Counted from the first letter of the stretch, positions 1-9,310 are shown. The stretch is DNA of 64,000 nucleotides from Desulfobacterales bacterium (GCA_028704555.1 JAQWFD010000006.1:58772-122771); one strand, 5' to 3'. The notes: generated by a model not told the origin, from the sequence alone. Numbers and translations are program-made.

Positions 1-47
1 GTTTTTTCGAGAACCGCTTTTAATTCTGAAATGTTTGTATTGTCCAT
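1..47 (-). CDS. 5' end of an unidentified gene (runs off left edge)
   Basis: Reading leftwards from position 47 there is an ATG followed by 15 open codons (MDNTNISELKAVLEK) to the window edge, with a good ribosome-binding site (CAGGAGCT) just upstream at 48-55. Only the N-terminus is visible, so no function can be given. It lies 235 bp downstream of the REC-STAS gene on the same strand and could belong to the same signalling locus, which is inference only. Confidence 0.5.
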   Translation of the reverse strand, partial: MDNTNISELKAVLEK

Positions 48-282
48 AGCTCCTGTGCCAAACAGTTCGGTCAACAGATGAAGTGAACGATTCTGACGAT
101 CTTTAACTAGCACCGCAGCTTAAGACAGGTCAATATAACCTGCAGCTTCAATCCCGGATACGGAGCGCTGCTTCTCCGTTGTCTTGTCGGTGGGGTAAAG
201 GCGTCGGCACAATTTGTCTTTGTCGAGGCCCTGAGAGCTTGTTTTCGGAAGAGGCCGCCTTTTTGTTAATGCACAACGTGAA

Positions 283-975
283 TTAATCGGCGACTATCTC
301 TTCCACAAGTTTTGAAATCCCTACAATATTAAATACCTTTTTAAAATTCTCGGACAGGCCGGTCACAAAAATTCTGAAATTTTTCTGCTGGGCGTCCAGA
401 AGCAGCTGCGTCAAAATGGCAATCCCTGCCCCATTGATGGACGCATTTTCATTGAATGCCAGGGTAATTTTGCCCTTGTTCATTGCAATGGCATCTTTAT
501 AGGCCTCCTGTAAAATCGACTCGGAATGAGAGGAAATGTTACCCTGAATATGAATTACTGCCGTTACTTCCTTTTCTTCTACGGAAACTTCCTGCTCTTT
601 GTTATTGGCAAGTTTTATCCGTTCCTCTGCTCGTTTGAGTGCCTGATTCAAGGCCTGACGCTGAATCGGTTTGTTGATAAAATCGGTTGCGTCCAGGTTA
701 AGCGCCTTGATGGCAAGATCCATATCCCCATGGCCGGTAATGACGATAACCTCTGTTTTGGGTTCGATCTTTTTGATTCGTTTTAATACCTCGATGCCGT
801 CCATACCGGGCATTTTGATATCCGTCAGAACCAGGGGGGGCCTTTCCTGTTCAAACAGCGCAATTCCTGCTTCGCCATTTTCGGCTGTCAAGACGGTATA
901 TCCGTATGCGCTCAGGAGAAAACGAAACATGGTCAACGTGGGGGTTTCATCATCAATAATCAGTATCTTGTTCAT
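283..975 (-). CDS. Response regulator receiver domain fused to a STAS domain
   Basis: Two-domain signalling protein. Residues about 3-120 form a CheY-like receiver with the acidic pair in LIIDDE, the phospho-acceptor Asp in LTDIKMPG (residue 52 from this start) and the conserved Lys in NKP. Residues about 135-230 resemble a STAS/anti-anti-sigma fold (an expressed INGAGIAILTQLL helix after the strand LAFNENASI). I chose the second Met (MNKILII): AAGGAA lies 6-7 nt before it, whereas the first ATG is too close to that site. It is the last gene of a three-gene minus operon, 19 nt after the histidine kinase, which is the obvious phosphodonor. The STAS half suggests output by protein-protein contact (partner switching) and not by DNA binding. 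The Ser/Thr normally phosphorylated in anti-anti-sigma factors cannot be assigned with confidence. Confidence 0.85.
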   Translation of the reverse strand: MNKILIIDDETPTLTMFRFLLSAYGYTVLTAENGEAGIALFEQERPPLVLTDIKMPGMDGIEVLKRIKKIEPKTEVIVITGHGDMDLAIKALNLDATDFINKPIQRQALNQALKRAEERIKLANNKEQEVSVEEKEVTAVIHIQGNISSHSESILQEAYKDAIAMNKGKITLAFNENASINGAGIAILTQLLLDAQQKNFRIFVTGLSENFKKVFNIVGISKLVEEIVAD

Positions 976-994
976 GCGCATTTCCTTTTTTAAA

Positions 995-2992
995 TTATGC
1001 GGCCGCAGGAAAACTCAGTGTAAAGGTGGTTCCTTCACCCTCTTTGCTGAAAATTTTAATATCACCATCATGGTCTTTAACTATGCCGTAGGTAATCGCC
1101 AGGCCCAGGCCCATTCCCTGTCCGGCTTCCTTGGTGGTAAAAAACGGCTCGAAAATTTTGTCCATCACCGATTTGGGAATGCCAATGCCCTTGTCCTGAA
1201 CTTCCGCGAACACTTTTTTCCCGTACTGATAGGTTTTGATCGTGATGGTTCCTCCATCCGTGTTTCCTTCTTTTCGACTCTTTTTTTTGATGGCATCCCG
1301 TGCATTGGTGGCCAGATTGAGAAATACCTGCTGAAGCCGGTTATCATAACCTGAAATCGGGGAAATCTGGTCCGAGAGTTCCAGTTTGATGGAGATGTTT
1401 TCCAGTTCGAATTGTCTGCCGATCGTGGATACGGCCCCCCGGATGGGCTTGTTCAGATCGAGTTTGTCTTTTATCAGACTGTCTTTTCTGCCAAACGAGC
1501 GCAGGGTATTGATAATATCGGCAGCTCTGTCCACCTGGCTGCTGATCTCATTGACTATCTGAAGAAATTCCGGTTTTGGGACATCGAGATCTTCGGTGGC
1601 CATCATCCCGAGAAATTCACTGCCGAGCTTTATGGCATTGAGCGGCTGGTTGATTTCATGAGCAATGCCGGCCGATATTTCGCCGAGGGATTTCATTTTG
1701 CTGGCTTGAATGAGTTGAGCGTCTTTTTCAATCAAATCGGTAATATCCGTGGCTTCGATAATAATGGCCGGTTTTTCCTTGTAACTGATGGCGCAGGCAT
1801 GTGCATTGACATAAAACGGTTTTTTCCCTTCTTTATATTGAAGCACTTTAGGGTAATAAACGCAACCCTGGGCATTTTTGTCTTTTTGAAAATACGTCAG
1901 GTAATCTGCATTGGTATTTGTTTTCGGACCCAGATCAAGGATGGATTTGCCGATCAGGTCATCATTCAAATACCCGTAAATTTCAAACGCTCTGGGGTTG
2001 GCGTCAATAATTTCAAGTGTATTCCGGTCAACAACAAAGATCGGGTCCGGCCCGCTGTCAAACAGCGAGCGGTATTTTTGTTCGGTTTCCCGCAGTTGTT
2101 TGGGATAGGGCTTGATCCTCCAGATCATATTCTGAAAAGAGTTGGTCAGCTGGACCACTTCGTCCCCCTTGCGCTTGCCGAAAAACAGACATTGCTGGCA
2201 GATGCTCAGGTTTCCGGATGCTTTGTCTTGCGCGGTATCCAAACCATCCTTGGATTTTTCGATCAGTTTGCACGGCAGGTCAGGATTGCCGTAAGCCGGG
2301 CAATCAGTGGGTTTCCATCCGTCAATGATATTGTCGAGTTGAACGTCAAAATTGCCCCGGCTGAATTCGTTGGAAATCCGGATGAGGTTTGAGATCGGCC
2401 CGGTGATGTACAGCGCCAGTTTGTGGCTGATGATAAATACAATGACGATGATCAACAGAATAAAGCCTATAAAGATAAATTTGAGCTGATCCATCAACGT
2501 GTCGATATGGCTCTTGTTGAGTCCCGCATGCACGGTTCCGATACGGTAGATTCCCTCTTTGATGGGCAGGGCAATGTCAAAGGCGGTATTTTCGTCGATG
2601 CGGAGCATTTTTACGCTTTTATTCTGCCCCGGCGGTATGGGGTTTGCCAGGCGCAGTTTTTCGGGAAAAGGACGGGTGAAGGTATGGCTGATTACCTGGT
2701 TGTCCGGATCGGTGATAAAAATATATGCGATGAGGTCTTTGCGTTCGCTGACCTGCTGAACATCAAAAATCATGCTCAATAAGCCCGGGTAATTTTTGTC
2801 AAGCAAATAGCCGCTGCTGCTGTCAGCAATACTGCTGGCCAGTGCCAATCCCCTGAGTTCCAGTTCAGAGGTCAGGGTGCTGACCAGCATCAACCGGGCA
2901 AGAAAGGCGATGGTTACACTGATAATGAGAATTACGGCCATGATGGAGAAGAAGAATTTGTTTTTCAGGTTGATATTTAATAGTCGTCTCAT
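995..2992 (-). CDS. Membrane sensor histidine kinase with Cys-rich linker, PAS, HisKA and HATPase
   Basis: A 665-residue kinase. There is a transmembrane helix near residues 13-35, an extracytoplasmic segment to about 165, a second helix ([16 protein letters not shown]) and a HAMP-like segment. A cysteine cluster follows ([11 protein letters not shown], then CQQC about 35 residues later), then a PAS domain beginning near [14 protein letters not shown]. Next come HisKA with the phospho-His in [13 protein letters not shown] and an HATPase domain with [11 protein letters not shown] (N box) and GMGLGLAI (G2 box). The Cys cluster could bind a metal or Fe-S cluster, or sense redox state (inference). 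Its start ATG overlaps the stop of the upstream binding-protein gene by 4 nt (ATGA), so the two are translationally coupled. The REC-STAS protein follows 19 nt downstream, giving a binding protein, sensor and regulator module. Confidence 0.92.
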   Translation of the reverse strand: MRRLLNINLKNKFFFSIMAVILIISVTIAFLARLMLVSTLTSELELRGLALASSIADSSSGYLLDKNYPGLLSMIFDVQQVSERKDLIAYIFITDPDNQVISHTFTRPFPEKLRLANPIPPGQNKSVKMLRIDENTAFDIALPIKEGIYRIGTVHAGLNKSHIDTLMDQLKFIFIGFILLIIVIVFIISHKLALYITGPISNLIRISNEFSRGNFDVQLDNIIDGWKPTDCPAYGNPDLPCKLIEKSKDGLDTAQDKASGNLSICQQCLFFGKRKGDEVVQLTNSFQNMIWRIKPYPKQLRETEQKYRSLFDSGPDPIFVVDRNTLEIIDANPRAFEIYGYLNDDLIGKSILDLGPKTNTNADYLTYFQKDKNAQGCVYYPKVLQYKEGKKPFYVNAHACAISYKEKPAIIIEATDITDLIEKDAQLIQASKMKSLGEISAGIAHEINQPLNAIKLGSEFLGMMATEDLDVPKPEFLQIVNEISSQVDRAADIINTLRSFGRKDSLIKDKLDLNKPIRGAVSTIGRQFELENISIKLELSDQISPISGYDNRLQQVFLNLATNARDAIKKKSRKEGNTDGGTITIKTYQYGKKVFAEVQDKGIGIPKSVMDKIFEPFFTTKEAGQGMGLGLAITYGIVKDHDGDIKIFSKEGEGTTFTLSFPAAA

Positions 2993-4251
2993 GAACCCTC
3001 AGCTGAAACTGATTTTTTATCCTGCCCAAGGATGTCTTTTTTAATGGATGTCCAGCCTTCATTGATCAGCATGAACTTGCCGTTTTCCAGCCGGGTGAAA
3101 TAGACCCTGTCCATCCCCTGATGATCGGTAGGGCTGAATGAGATCGTAATATCATAACCGAGCGGATATCCGTTAATAGACTCGATGGCATCGATGAACC
3201 GTTCCCTGGTAAGGTTTCTTCCGGCCCGTTGTAATCCCTCTACCAGAACCTTCGCGTTAATATAGCCTTCAAATCCGACAAAGTCGGGTTCATCATCCGG
3301 ATAATACTGTTTGAGAAGGGTGGCAAATTCCATGGTTTTTCCAAGACGAATCTGGTCTTCGGTGCCTTCCGGCCGGGGTACTACCTGCGACATGATCACC
3401 GTGGCGTCGATGTCCGGTCCCAAATGTTTGGCGAGATCTTCTGATCCGGCAAACGACGGGGTATAGAAAACCGGATGGGCCCCCTTGCTGATTGAACGCT
3501 TGATGAATTCGGCGCATGGCTTTGAGGTGCCGATCATGACAACGGCATCTGCTCCGGAGGCGATGATTTTGTTCGATGCCTCTTCGACATCGAGGGTTCC
3601 CCTGATATACGATCCGCTGGCAACCGGAGCCAGATTATATTCCTTAAGCGCAAGTTCCGTACCGGTCAGGCCGTCAAAGCCATAGGCATCATACTGATAT
3701 AAGACAGCAATTTTTTTGATCCCCAGATCTTCGACCAGATGTTTAACCGCTGTGCCGGTTTCCTGATAATATGAAGCCCTGACATTGATAACATAGCGGT
3801 TAAACGGTTCCCGCAGGGCATTGGCACCGGTAAACATTCCCAGAATCGGAATCTTTGCGCTGTCAACCATCGGTAGAATTTTTACGGTTGTCGGCGTGCC
3901 GACGTAACAAAAAAGGGCAAAGACTCGATCTTCGATAATCAGCCGCTGGGTGTTCGCCACGCATTGGGGTGGATCGTAACTGTCGTCACGGGCAATGATT
4001 TTTATTTTTCGGCCGTGGACCCCCCCCTGATCATTGACATATTTAATGTAGCACATGGCACCGCGAAGGGTCTGCGTTCCTAAAAAACTGGCGTGTCCCT
4101 TGAGTGCCAGGGACGATCCGAAAATAATTTCAGTGTCGGTAAATCCGATGGGATTTTTCAGGCGGGATTCTATCTGTTCGTTCTGGTTGCATGCCGACAG
4201 TGCAACGAAATTTAAAAAAATAATCAACAAAAAGCGGATGGCCTTTTTCAC
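2989..4251 (-). CDS. Lipoprotein, ABC-type periplasmic ligand-binding protein (LivK/Peripla_BP_6-like)
   Basis: About 420 residues of the branched-chain amino-acid/amide binding-protein fold (SSLALKGHASFLGTQTLRGAM near the N-terminus, GRKIKIIARDDSYDPPQCVANTQRLI following). I place the start at a GTG at 4251, not at an upstream ATG at 4299. GAGGAG lies 8 nt before the GTG, and the protein then begins with a textbook lipoprotein signal (VKKAIRFLLIIFLNFVA) ending in the lipobox LSAC, Cys21. No permease or ATPase genes are adjacent. Instead the gene is translationally coupled to a histidine kinase, so it is more likely a ligand-sensing partner of that kinase than a transport component (inference). 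The ligand is unknown. Confidence 0.88.
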   Translation of the reverse strand: MKKAIRFLLIIFLNFVALSACNQNEQIESRLKNPIGFTDTEIIFGSSLALKGHASFLGTQTLRGAMCYIKYVNDQGGVHGRKIKIIARDDSYDPPQCVANTQRLIIEDRVFALFCYVGTPTTVKILPMVDSAKIPILGMFTGANALREPFNRYVINVRASYYQETGTAVKHLVEDLGIKKIAVLYQYDAYGFDGLTGTELALKEYNLAPVASGSYIRGTLDVEEASNKIIASGADAVVMIGTSKPCAEFIKRSISKGAHPVFYTPSFAGSEDLAKHLGPDIDATVIMSQVVPRPEGTEDQIRLGKTMEFATLLKQYYPDDEPDFVGFEGYINAKVLVEGLQRAGRNLTRERFIDAIESINGYPLGYDITISFSPTDHQGMDRVYFTRLENGKFMLINEGWTSIKKDILGQDKKSVSAEGS

Positions 4252-4299
4252 TGAGCGTCTCCTCAACACAGCAGAGAATCTACGACTAATTTTATGCAT

Positions 4300-4707
4300 C
4301 AGTCAAAATGAAACATAAACCGTATGCATTGACCGATTGAGATCGGGGGGAAATGAACGCGTTCGTTGTATTCTGTGTCGGTATGTCTTTAAATTCAAAA
4401 TAGTTAATCGATATAAACATCGATATAATAAATGAAATTATAGATGAAAAAAAAACACTGTCAAGGTTTAAAGGAATAAATCAGAGAGGCTGACGCTTCT
4501 GTGTGCAACAATCCTTATGGGTGGCTTTTCGTTGTTTGCCCGGCCAGCCGGAAGCCGGATTTCCGGAAGCAGAGGAACAAAAAATAATATATTTTTATTC
4601 GCTGAACGCGGTTGCCATGAAAATGGAATCTATCGCTTGACAAGATTATTATTCAGACATAAAAATCAAAAATTGCTATTTATCCCTGATGCGGCGTCAG
4701 GGATTGT
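4300..4707. other. Non-coding AT-rich leader region
   Basis: About 400 bp with no convincing gene. It separates the minus-strand sensory operon from the palindromic repeat element in front of mobB and should contain the promoter of the sensory operon. I could not single out a convincing -35/-10 pair. Confidence 0.5.
4407..4428. promoter_or_regulatory. Direct repeat ATCGATATAA x2 upstream of the sensory operon
   Basis: ATCGATATAA occurs at 4407-4416 and again at 4419-4428, a 12-bp period in an AT-rich stretch about 155-175 bp upstream of the binding-protein start. It may be a regulator-binding site, but nothing else supports this. Confidence 0.25.
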
Positions 4708-4871
4708 TTAGGGCTCGATCAAAAACAGGCTCGCAATTTTAAGTGTTGAGGCGCCTGTCTGGCAAGGCACGAAAGTGCAGGAATATCAAGTATATTCCGA
4801 GCTTTTGTAACACAGCCTGGCAGGATGCATCGGCGCTTAAAATGGGAAGTTATTTTTGAGTGAGCCCTTAG
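4708..4871. repeat. 164-bp imperfect palindromic (MITE/REP-like) element
   Basis: The whole element folds back on itself. The left end (TAGGGCTCGATCAAAAACAG...) and the reverse complement of the right end (TAAGGGCTCACTCAAAAATA...) match over about 35 bp. The inner arms continue to match (CCTGTCTGGCA against CCTGCCAGGC), and the centre is the exact palindrome GGAATATCAAGTATATTCC at 4781-4799. No transposase is encoded. A diverged half-copy (GTAACGCAGCC...GGATGCATCGGCGCTTA) occurs at 19648-19686. Confidence 0.7.
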
Positions 4872-4956
4872 CATCGTCTGGTGTGATGTAGTGCCCTGAA
4901 ACGGGCAGTACACGGTCGTTGATAAAGTTATTATGTGATAATTCAAGGTGCTTGCC

Positions 4957-5442
4957 ATGCTACCCGTTGTTTCATTTGTCGGAAAATCCAATTCCGGGAA
5001 AACCACGCTGGTTGAAAAACTTATCCCGGAACTGAAAAAAAGGGGTTATAAAATCGGTGTCATTAAACATTCCTTCCATGGTTTTGATATTGACCAAAAG
5101 GGAAAAGACAGCTGGCGACACAAGAATGCCGGCGCGGACGCCGTAATGGTAAAATCCTCGGATAAGATAGGATTTATAAAAGATTGTCAGAAAGATTCAC
5201 TGGATGATCTGCTGAAGTATTTTGAAGGAATGGATCTTGTTATCACCGAAGGGTTCAAGAAGGCTGACAAACCTAAAATAGAGATTTTTCGCCGGGCCGT
5301 TCATCACGAGCCTTTGTGGCATCCCGACAGCCATGACATTGTGGCGATTGTGACCGATGATGATATCGATGTCACCATCGATCGTTTCGGTCTGGATGAT
5401 ATAAAAGAATTGGCCGATTTTATAGAAAATCGGTTTCTTTGA
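4957..5442 (+). CDS. mobB: Molybdopterin-guanine dinucleotide biosynthesis adaptor MobB
   Basis: About 161 residues, normal for MobB, a GTP-binding protein that assists MobA in attaching GMP to molybdopterin for Mo/W enzymes such as formate dehydrogenases. The P-loop GKSNSGKTTL lies at the very N-terminus, followed by the family pattern IGVIKHSFHGFDIDQKGKDSWRH and the DLVITEGFKK segment. An in-frame GTG at 4948 also exists. I prefer the ATG at 4957, which has AAGG 8 nt upstream. The gene stands alone and points toward the convergent NifU-like locus. MobA is not in the window. Confidence 0.9.
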   Translation: MLPVVSFVGKSNSGKTTLVEKLIPELKKRGYKIGVIKHSFHGFDIDQKGKDSWRHKNAGADAVMVKSSDKIGFIKDCQKDSLDDLLKYFEGMDLVITEGFKKADKPKIEIFRRAVHHEPLWHPDSHDIVAIVTDDDIDVTIDRFGLDDIKELADFIENRFL

Positions 5443-5504
5443 GAAGGTCGCAGAGAGCCTCTGCCCCTGACGGTGTGCGATGTCAGTGACGATTTTGGGC
5501 CTAT

Positions 5505-5669
5505 GGCCTGATCCACCCGCAGAAAAAATTCAACCGAGTCCCCGCAGTCTCTGGTTTTTTTGTCCCGTCCGTCCGGGGAATCCATCGGTTTTCGTTTTTC
5601 GAACTGGTTTGCCATGATCCGGTAATTTGCCGAATGGTCCTGCCAGTAATCAAAGGACTTTTTACTCAT
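5505..5669 (-). pseudogene. Truncated duplicate of the 5' end of the NifU/IscU-like gene
   Basis: This segment is a direct repeat (about 160 bp) of the beginning of the scaffold gene at 5798-6196. It reproduces its first 54 codons with about 7 amino-acid differences (MSKKSFDYWQDHSANY..., DCGDSVEFFLRVDQ), including the first conserved Cys of the CGD motif. After that point similarity stops, and the reading frame continues only antisense into the end of mobB. Cysteines two and three of the scaffold are missing, so the copy is most likely dead. The high identity implies a fairly recent duplication or gene conversion. The repeat also includes a few bases upstream of the ATG. Confidence 0.8.
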
Positions 5670-5797
5670 CTGCGCGATCTTTTCTCCGGGTTAGCGTGTT
5701 TAAAAAGTTAAAGGCAATGGCCGCTATGAGACGGGTATGGCGCGCAGGGGCAGTTTGTCATTGTTTTCGGCTGTACAGCCGGGGGACATTTTATTTT

Positions 5798-6196
5798 TTA
5801 CCCGGGCTTATTGTTTTTCAGACTGGATAATGCCAGGTAAAATGCGCCCATGGACAGTTCTGCGCAGTGTCTGGAATCTTCCGGCAATGTTTCCAGATAG
5901 TTGATAACGTCTTCCGGCGTCAAATTCCATGCTTCATCGATGGTTTCGCCCTCGGCAAGGTGAATTACCGTGTTTGCGCAGGCATTGGTGTTTTTGCAGC
6001 CATCTATATCAAAACAAATATCCTCAAGTATGCCCTGATTCACCCGCAGAAAAAATTCAACCGAGTCCCCGCAGTCTCCAGTTTTTTTGCCATGTCCGTC
6101 CGGGGAATCCATCGGTTTTCGTTTTTCGAACTGGTTTGCCATGATCAGGTAATTTGCCGAATGGTCCTGCCAGTAATTAAAGGGTTTTTTACTCAT
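5798..6196 (-). CDS. NifU/IscU-type iron-sulfur cluster scaffold protein
   Basis: A 132-residue protein with the three-cysteine arrangement of NifU N-terminal/IscU scaffolds: CGDSVEFFLRV, then FDIDGCKNTNACANTV, then EDSRHCAELSMGAFYLAL. Such proteins assemble Fe-S clusters transiently and pass them to apo-proteins. The first 40 residues (MSKKPFNYWQDHSANYLIMANQF...) are an extension not found in classic IscU. There is no iscS or nifS gene nearby. The neighbour is mobB, which suggests a link to Mo/W-Fe-S enzymes (inference). The first 54 codons are duplicated downstream at 5505-5669. Confidence 0.82.
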   Translation of the reverse strand: MSKKPFNYWQDHSANYLIMANQFEKRKPMDSPDGHGKKTGDCGDSVEFFLRVNQGILEDICFDIDGCKNTNACANTVIHLAEGETIDEAWNLTPEDVINYLETLPEDSRHCAELSMGAFYLALSSLKNNKPG

Positions 6197-6642
6197 CTGT
6201 TCGACCTTATAATCCAGGTTGACGGTTTTTTAAAAAATAATCCTGCCCCCTATGCGAAGGGTAGCACAGGTTGATTGAAATGTCCGCATTGTCGTTTAAA
6301 TCGATCGTATTCCGGTATCGGATAATAATCATAATTGTTTAACATTTTTCAGTTAGCCGACATTGACTCGCCTGTCAATTGATTTTCTATTATTTCGAAC
6401 GAGAGTTGTGTCCATTTTGTTTGCGCTTGCCGGGTTTGCGAATAGAATACACGCGATATTCACAACCCGGTCTGTTTCGAAAATTTTATGCGCAGATCGG
6501 TGCAGATCGACTCGGGAGTGAAACAAGTGCGCGGGTGGGTCATGAAACAGTAAAAAATTTCCCTGAATTTGTCATGCGGCGGTCATAACGGAATTTACGG
6601 TCTGAATATGATTTAGCAATTATAGCCTGATAGACTTATTGC
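6197..6642. other. Non-coding stretch
   Basis: No convincing gene is seen. It separates the divergently oriented scaffold gene and the liv operon and is AT-rich toward its right end, just before the strong promoter at 6643. Confidence 0.5.
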
Positions 6643-6671
6643 TTGACATGCAGTAAATGCCTAATTATAAT
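6643..6671 (+). promoter_or_regulatory. Consensus sigma-70 promoter of the liv operon
   Basis: TTGACA at 6643-6648 and TATAAT at 6666-6671 with exactly 17 bp between them, a perfect match to the housekeeping consensus. Transcription would begin near 6678, leaving a leader of roughly 340 nt before livK. The leader shows no riboswitch that I recognise. Confidence 0.75.
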
Positions 6672-7016
6672 TTAATCACTTATCGAGTGGATAAAACATG
6701 ATCTTTCCGCAGGGTATATCGTGTATGTGCCCGATACGTTAAGCATATTAATATGTGTGTTTTTTCACGATAAATCCTCAACGCGGTTTATTTCAGCTGT
6801 CTCTCAGCGATACTTGCCTTGATCTGTGCCTGGATTCAAAATTTATCTTTTTTCAATACTCAAATTCAGTTCCTACGGGGAGTACTCGTTTTTTTGAGCG
6901 GTGTTTTTTATGAAATAGAGACTGGATAGAGTCCATTTTTTTGTTTTTTTCGGCCAGCCTGCTCTTGGTAAATGCTTTTTAAAAATGAAGCTAATGCACA
7001 AAATGTGGAGGAACGT

Positions 7017-8216
7017 ATGATGAAGAAACATATAGGGGCTGTTTTTTGTGTTTTAACTGTTTTTGTTTTTCTGGCAGGAAATTGTATCGCGGCAAATGGG
7101 GTGAAGGTCGGCGTTGTTCTTCCCCTTACCGGCGATCAGGCCAAGTTCGGAGAGGTGGAAAAATTATCATTTGAAATGGCCGTGGAAGAAATTAATGCCG
7201 CCGGTGGCATTAACGGAACTCCTCTGGAACTTCTGATAGAAGATGATACGGGGCGTCCCGAAGTCGGGCGGTCGGTCGTGGAAAAGCTGATTTCCAAAGA
7301 CAAAGTGGTGATGCTGGGTGGCGGGTACAGCAGTAGCGTAACCTATGCCGTTGCCGGGGTATGTCAGCAGAACCGGATACCGTTTTTAGTGAATACAGGC
7401 TCGGCAGATAAAATCACCACCTCCGGGTGGGATTATATTTTTCGTCTGAATCCGCCGGTCAGTGAATACGCGGGTGCAATCGAAACCCTGCTGACACAGG
7501 TTGTCAAACCCAAAACGGTTGCAATTCTTTATGAAAACTCGCTGTTCGGGACCTCTGGGGCCACATCGTTTGCAAAAACCTGTGAAAGCCTCGGTTACAA
7601 AGTGGTCCTGAAAGAAGGCTACGAACATGGCGGGATCGATTTTAAGCCGGTTCTGATTCAGGTGAAGCGGGAAAATCCGGATATCCTCTACATGGTATCC
7701 TATATTATGGATGCATCCTTGTTGATGAAGCAGGCAAAGGAATTAAAACTCACCCCCAAAATGTTTATTGGCGGTGCGGCCGGTTTTACCTTGCCGGAAT
7801 TTTATCAGAATGCCGGGATTGCTTCTGAAAAAGTCATTTCCGCCACCCTGTGGCATCAGGTGCTGCCTTATCCGGGCGCGATGGATTACTTCAACAAATT
7901 TGTGACCAGGTATAATAAACCTACCGAATATCATGGAGCAGAGGCATATGCGGCATGCTATGTGATTGCGGACGCGCTGAAGCGTGCCAAATCGTTCAAT
8001 ACGCAAGATGTCAAACAAGCCCTGTCTGAAACGGATATGATGACAATCTTCGGGGCGGTCAAATTTGTTTCCTACGGTAAAATGAAAAATCAGAATAAGC
8101 TGCCCACCTATGTCGTGCAGTGGATTGATGGGAAGCTAGAGATGGTCTGGCCGTCGGATTTGTCTACAAAACCGTTTTTCTACCCCGTGGACTGGTTAAA
8201 TACCTGGAAATATTAG
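7017..8216 (+). CDS. livK: Branched-chain amino-acid type ABC transporter, periplasmic binding protein
   Basis: About 400 residues. The start (MMKKHIGAV) follows GGAGG at 7007-7011. An Sec signal (FCVLTVFVFLAGNCIAA) precedes the mature domain opening VKVGVVLPLTGDQAKFGEVEKLSFEMAVEEINAAGGING, the classic LivK/Peripla_BP_6 beginning. It captures a substrate in the periplasm for the LivHM permease. The exact ligand cannot be read from sequence: amino acids, amides, urea or aromatic acids are all handled by this family. It is the first gene of livK-H-M-G-F. A 142-bp inverted-repeat element separates it from livH and may allow higher expression of the binding protein than of the membrane components. 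Confidence 0.9.
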   Translation: MMKKHIGAVFCVLTVFVFLAGNCIAANGVKVGVVLPLTGDQAKFGEVEKLSFEMAVEEINAAGGINGTPLELLIEDDTGRPEVGRSVVEKLISKDKVVMLGGGYSSSVTYAVAGVCQQNRIPFLVNTGSADKITTSGWDYIFRLNPPVSEYAGAIETLLTQVVKPKTVAILYENSLFGTSGATSFAKTCESLGYKVVLKEGYEHGGIDFKPVLIQVKRENPDILYMVSYIMDASLLMKQAKELKLTPKMFIGGAAGFTLPEFYQNAGIASEKVISATLWHQVLPYPGAMDYFNKFVTRYNKPTEYHGAEAYAACYVIADALKRAKSFNTQDVKQALSETDMMTIFGAVKFVSYGKMKNQNKLPTYVVQWIDGKLEMVWPSDLSTKPFFYPVDWLNTWKY

Positions 8217-8226
8217 CCCGGCATAA

Positions 8227-8368
8227 CAGGCTGTTGAAAAACAAGAATCGGGTTGACCGACAAGGTTCGCTGTGATTCGGCAAGCGCAGCCCGGGTTCAC
8301 TATGTGAGCATTGGCGAGAGATGCGAAACGCCGTGCGGCGGCCTGAGGTGGAGTTTTTCAACAGCCTG
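8227..8368. repeat. MITE-like element with perfect 16-bp terminal inverted repeats
   Basis: CAGGCTGTTGAAAAAC at 8227-8242 is repeated exactly inverted as GTTTTTCAACAGCCTG at 8353-8368. The interior has no open frame and contains smaller dyads. It sits inside the liv operon between livK and livH. Confidence 0.8.
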
Positions 8369-8423
8369 ATAAGGGTTGAGATGGATACTGAATTGTGAAA
8401 CGGCTATATTGAAAGGAATTCCT

Positions 8424-9299
8424 ATGGAAGTTTTCCTCCAAACCCTTGTCGCCGGAATTCTGATCGGTGGAATTTACAGTCTGATCGGGATAGGGATGAC
8501 CCTGATCATGGGCGTTATGGGAATCATTAATCTGGCTCACGGCCAGTTGATGATGGTGTCCATGTATATTACGTTTGTTCTGTTTGAGACTTTGCATCTG
8601 GACCCGTATTTTTCGCTGCTGGTAAGCATGCCGCTGCTGTTTCTGCTGGGCAGTGCTATCCAGAAGTTCCTGTTGAATCCGTTGATGAAGGTGGAATCGA
8701 TTCTGCCGGAGAACCAGGTATTGATGACCGTCGGAATCGGGATGGTACTGGCTGAAATCGCCAGGTTCATTTTTTCATCCGATTATAAAACCGTAAAAAC
8801 CTCATACAGCTCGTCAGCTTTCTTTATGGGAAATATTTCGTTTAATTTACCGATGTGTATCGCCTTTTTGTTTGCGGTGGGCTTTACGGTGGCCCTGTTC
8901 CTGTTTCTGCTGAAGACCGATATCGGCCGGTCTATCCGGGCGACGGCGCAGGATAAAGATGCCGCCACTCTGATGGGCGTTAACAGCAGCCGGGTTACGA
9001 TCATTACCTTTGGCCTGGGTTCAGCGCTGGTTGCCTCTGCCGGTACGCTTCTGATTCCGATATTTTATCTTTTCCCGGACATCGGAGGGCCGTTTACCCT
9101 CAAAGCATTTGTCATTACGATACTGGGAGGGCTGGGCAGCACTGTCGGCGCCATACTGGGGGGGCTTGTCCTGGGGATCACCGAATCTCTGGGCGCTACG
9201 TATATCGGAATGGGATATAAAGAAATGATCGGGTTCGTGATTTTCATCCTTGTCCTGGTATTCCTTCCCGGAGGTTTGAAACGGTTGACCAAGATTTAG
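8424..9299 (+). CDS. livH: ABC transporter permease LivH
   Basis: About 291 residues, almost wholly hydrophobic, with the LivH hallmarks [26 protein letters not shown] near the N-terminus. A cytoplasmic coupling loop ([21 protein letters not shown]) contacts the ATPases. The Met at 8424 (MEVFLQTL) is chosen because GAAAGGAAT lies 5-6 nt upstream. Earlier in-frame TTG codons lack a site. With LivM it forms the inner-membrane channel. Spacing to livM is 11 nt. Confidence 0.92.
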   Translation: MEVFLQTLVAGILIGGIYSLIGIGMTLIMGVMGIINLAHGQLMMVSMYITFVLFETLHLDPYFSLLVSMPLLFLLGSAIQKFLLNPLMKVESILPENQVLMTVGIGMVLAEIARFIFSSDYKTVKTSYSSSAFFMGNISFNLPMCIAFLFAVGFTVALFLFLLKTDIGRSIRATAQDKDAATLMGVNSSRVTIITFGLGSALVASAGTLLIPIFYLFPDIGGPFTLKAFVITILGGLGSTVGAILGGLVLGITESLGATYIGMGYKEMIGFVIFILVLVFLPGGLKRLTKI

Positions 9300-9310
9300 T
9301 CGAGGATATT

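Noticed and set aside
4252..4299. Upstream ATG start for the binding-protein gene
   Set aside because: It would put 16 basic residues before a perfect lipoprotein signal; GAGGAG fits the GTG at 4251.
5304..5504. Minus-strand open frame continuing from the truncated scaffold copy into mobB
   Set aside because: It is antisense to mobB and has no scaffold similarity; only 5505-5669 is homologous.
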